From the NCBI GenBank assembly GCA_002928515.1, contig PERI01000002.1, positions 124,001 to 188,000 of the forward strand: a stretch of 64,000 nt of DNA. Reading direction: 5' to 3'. The position numbers and the translations under genes are program-made. This document shows positions 62,696 through 64,000 of this stretch, piece by piece. The first letter of the stretch is position 1. Each line of letters opens with the position of its first letter. The notes under the pieces are model-generated. The model saw only the letters and a program-made list of their open reading frames with translations. It did no database searches and had not been told where the DNA came from. Source of the DNA: Hyphomicrobium sp. GTDB lineage: Bacteria; Pseudomonadota; Alphaproteobacteria; Rhizobiales; Hyphomicrobiaceae.

Positions 62696-63634
62696 ATGGA
62701 CATGACTGGCGATACCGCACGCCATCGTCTAACCGACGTTGCAACCTTCCTCGACATGATGAGTGCAGAGCGCGGTGCTGCAGACAATACGCGCGCTGCC
62801 TACACGCGAGATCTCGATGCCTATCTGACTTTTCTCGATGCACGTGGCGTGGTGCACCGACACGCCCATGCCAAGGATGTTCAAGCGTATCTCGCAGCGC
62901 TATCTGCAGATGGATTGGCTGCAACCTCGCGGGCGCGTCGGCTTTCGTCTGTGCGGCAGTTTTACAAATTTTTGCTGGCCGAGGGATGTATTGAGGCTGA
63001 CCCCACGACGGCATTGTCGGGTCCTAAACGACAGCGTGCTTTGCCTAAGGTGTTGAGTGTTGTCGAAGTTGATCGTTTGTTGTCAGCTGCAGCCCAACGC
63101 ACTGAGGTGCAAGAGGGACGCGCGCTTTTTCGCGCTCTGCGATTCAACTGTCTGCTGGAAATTCTGTATGCGACGGGCATGCGTGTCAGTGAGCTTGTTT
63201 CGCTGCCGCGGTCCGTTGTGCGCGGCGATCAGCGGGTCTTGACGATCACAGGCAAAGGCGGCCGCGAACGTCTCGTCCCGCTCAATCCGGCCGCGCGTGT
63301 GGCGCTTGATCGTTACCTTGCCGTTTCTGGTCGATTTGACAATTCGCCGTGGTTATTTGCTTCGAAGGCTGCCGAGGGCCATGTGACCCGGCAAGGCTTT
63401 GCGCTCGATTTGAAAGACATAGCGATAGAAGCAGGGCTTGATCCTGAGCGGGTCTCGCCGCACGTTTTGCGTCATGCGTTCGCGAGCCATCTGTTGGATC
63501 GCGGCGCCGATTTGCGTGCTGTGCAGCAGTTGCTTGGCCACGCCGACATTTCGACGACAGAAATTTACACGCACGTTTTACAAGAACGTCTCAAAAAACT
63601 CGTCAACGATCATCATCCGCTCGCCAAGACTTAA
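62696..63634 (+). CDS. xerD: Site-specific tyrosine recombinase XerD
   Basis: 312 residues. Resolves chromosome dimers at dif together with XerC. N-terminal SAM-like domain (LTDVATFLDMMSAERGAADNTRAAYTRDLDAYLTFL) and catalytic domain with Arg in ATGMRVSELVSL, Lys in ITGKGGRERLVPL, HxxR in SPHVLRHAFASHLLDRGADLRAVQQLLGH and the nucleophilic Tyr in STTEIYTHV. GAGG stands 5 bases before the ATG and overlaps the stop of the preceding gene. XerD is favoured over XerC because of its place beside the aroKB gene and small membrane protein. Confidence 0.95.
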   Translation: MDMTGDTARHRLTDVATFLDMMSAERGAADNTRAAYTRDLDAYLTFLDARGVVHRHAHAKDVQAYLAALSADGLAATSRARRLSSVRQFYKFLLAEGCIEADPTTALSGPKRQRALPKVLSVVEVDRLLSAAAQRTEVQEGRALFRALRFNCLLEILYATGMRVSELVSLPRSVVRGDQRVLTITGKGGRERLVPLNPAARVALDRYLAVSGRFDNSPWLFASKAAEGHVTRQGFALDLKDIAIEAGLDPERVSPHVLRHAFASHLLDRGADLRAVQQLLGHADISTTEIYTHVLQERLKKLVNDHHPLAKT

Positions 63635-63673
63635 TTCGAAAGCCATACCGAAGTCATTACGATGGAGACTGCC

Positions 63674-64000
63674 ATGAGCCGCCTTTACGGAAATAACCAT
63701 CGCGCATTGCAGATGGCGTTCGATACCCGCGCCCTTGCCGATCGGATCGAAGATATTGCGGTCAAGCCGGAAGTCGATGATGTGGGCAAAGCATTCATCG
63801 AAAGTCGCGATATGTTTTTTCTTTCTACAGTCGATCACAATGGGCGACCGACGGTATCTTACAAAGGTGGGACACCCGGCTTTGTACGTGTCGTTTCTCC
63901 CAACACGATCTTGTTTCCCAGCTACGATGGCAATGGCATGTATTTGTCGATGGGTAACATTACAGGAAACGCTGAAATCGGCATGTTATTTATTGATTTT
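63674..64000 (+). CDS. Pyridoxamine 5'-phosphate oxidase-like flavin-binding protein (cut by window edge)
   Basis: First 109 codons. MSRLYGNNHRALQMAFDTRALADRIEDIAVKPEVDDVGKAFIESRDMFFLSTVDHNGRPTVSYKGGTPGFVRVVSPNTILFPSYDGNGMYLSMGNI is the PNPOx-like split barrel, with the FxxS and DHNGRPTVSYKGG flavin/phosphate region. GGAG precedes the ATG at 63674 by 7 bases; an in-frame ATG at 63662 overlaps that site. Substrate unknown; the gene continues beyond the window. Confidence 0.85.
   Translation, partial: MSRLYGNNHRALQMAFDTRALADRIEDIAVKPEVDDVGKAFIESRDMFFLSTVDHNGRPTVSYKGGTPGFVRVVSPNTILFPSYDGNGMYLSMGNITGNAEIGMLFIDF

Noticed and set aside
62696-63634. Phage or integron integrase
   Set aside because: Length, motifs and the conserved neighbourhood identify a housekeeping XerD; there are no phage genes or att repeats.

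Overview
This window reads as one contiguous chromosomal stretch of an alphaproteobacterium of the order Hyphomicrobiales, most likely a serine-cycle methylotroph. The evidence is formate-tetrahydrofolate ligase at about 13-14.7 kb, then a block of serine-glyoxylate aminotransferase, malyl-CoA lyase, malate thiokinase and phosphoenolpyruvate carboxylase at 30.5-38 kb. The housekeeping tail (L28, cobT-cobS, DnaJ-like, BolA, CNNM protein, aroK/aroB, small membrane protein, xerD) is in an order familiar from this group. Genus cannot be fixed from sequence alone. I see no insertion sequence, prophage or CRISPR array.

Layout. 0-3 kb: hrpB (cut by the window edge), rpe, prk and fbp on the minus strand. 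3.3-7 kb: ugd, divergent from a tightly overlapping GT2 glycosyltransferase / YdjC deacetylase / GtrA flippase operon, predicted to make and flip a lipid-linked amino sugar. 7-11 kb: ATP-grasp / alpha-E / transglutaminase / Anbu protease operon. 11-15 kb: MFS transporter, a small unknown gene behind DnaA-box-like repeats, and ftfL with a 650-base upstream region. 15.3-20.2 kb: phospho-signalling module (PP2C phosphatase, two FHA proteins, kinase with WD40 repeats). 20.3-22.7 kb: cyanide-insensitive-type bd oxidase. 22.9-30.5 kb: nuclease, exported proteins, D-lactate dehydrogenase, DUF2541-like triple-repeat protein, fatty acid desaturase, PrmB. 30.5-38.8 kb: serine-cycle block with a NarL-type regulator that lacks the phospho-acceptor aspartate. 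38.9 kb: tRNA-Arg(CCT). 39.3-44.3 kb: a large RTX protein and a second nuclease. 44.3-50 kb: CarD with a histone-like tail, ferredoxin, S4 protein, SUV3-like helicase. 50-64 kb: housekeeping run ending in xerD and a cut flavin-binding protein.

How the parts fit. The serine-cycle block makes and splits malyl-CoA and regenerates oxaloacetate, while ftfL feeds formate carbon into the folate pathway. Phosphoribulokinase is present without RuBisCO in view; in Methylorubrum extorquens that enzyme serves methylotrophy by making a signal metabolite for a serine-cycle regulator, which may also apply here. The least understood gene sets are the Anbu operon, the kinase/phosphatase/FHA module, the pseudo-receiver regulator with its palindromes upstream of the aminotransferase gene, and the small gene behind the iteron-like repeats. 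Start sites were re-chosen for many genes from Shine-Dalgarno sites and family N-termini; several starts are TTG or GTG.
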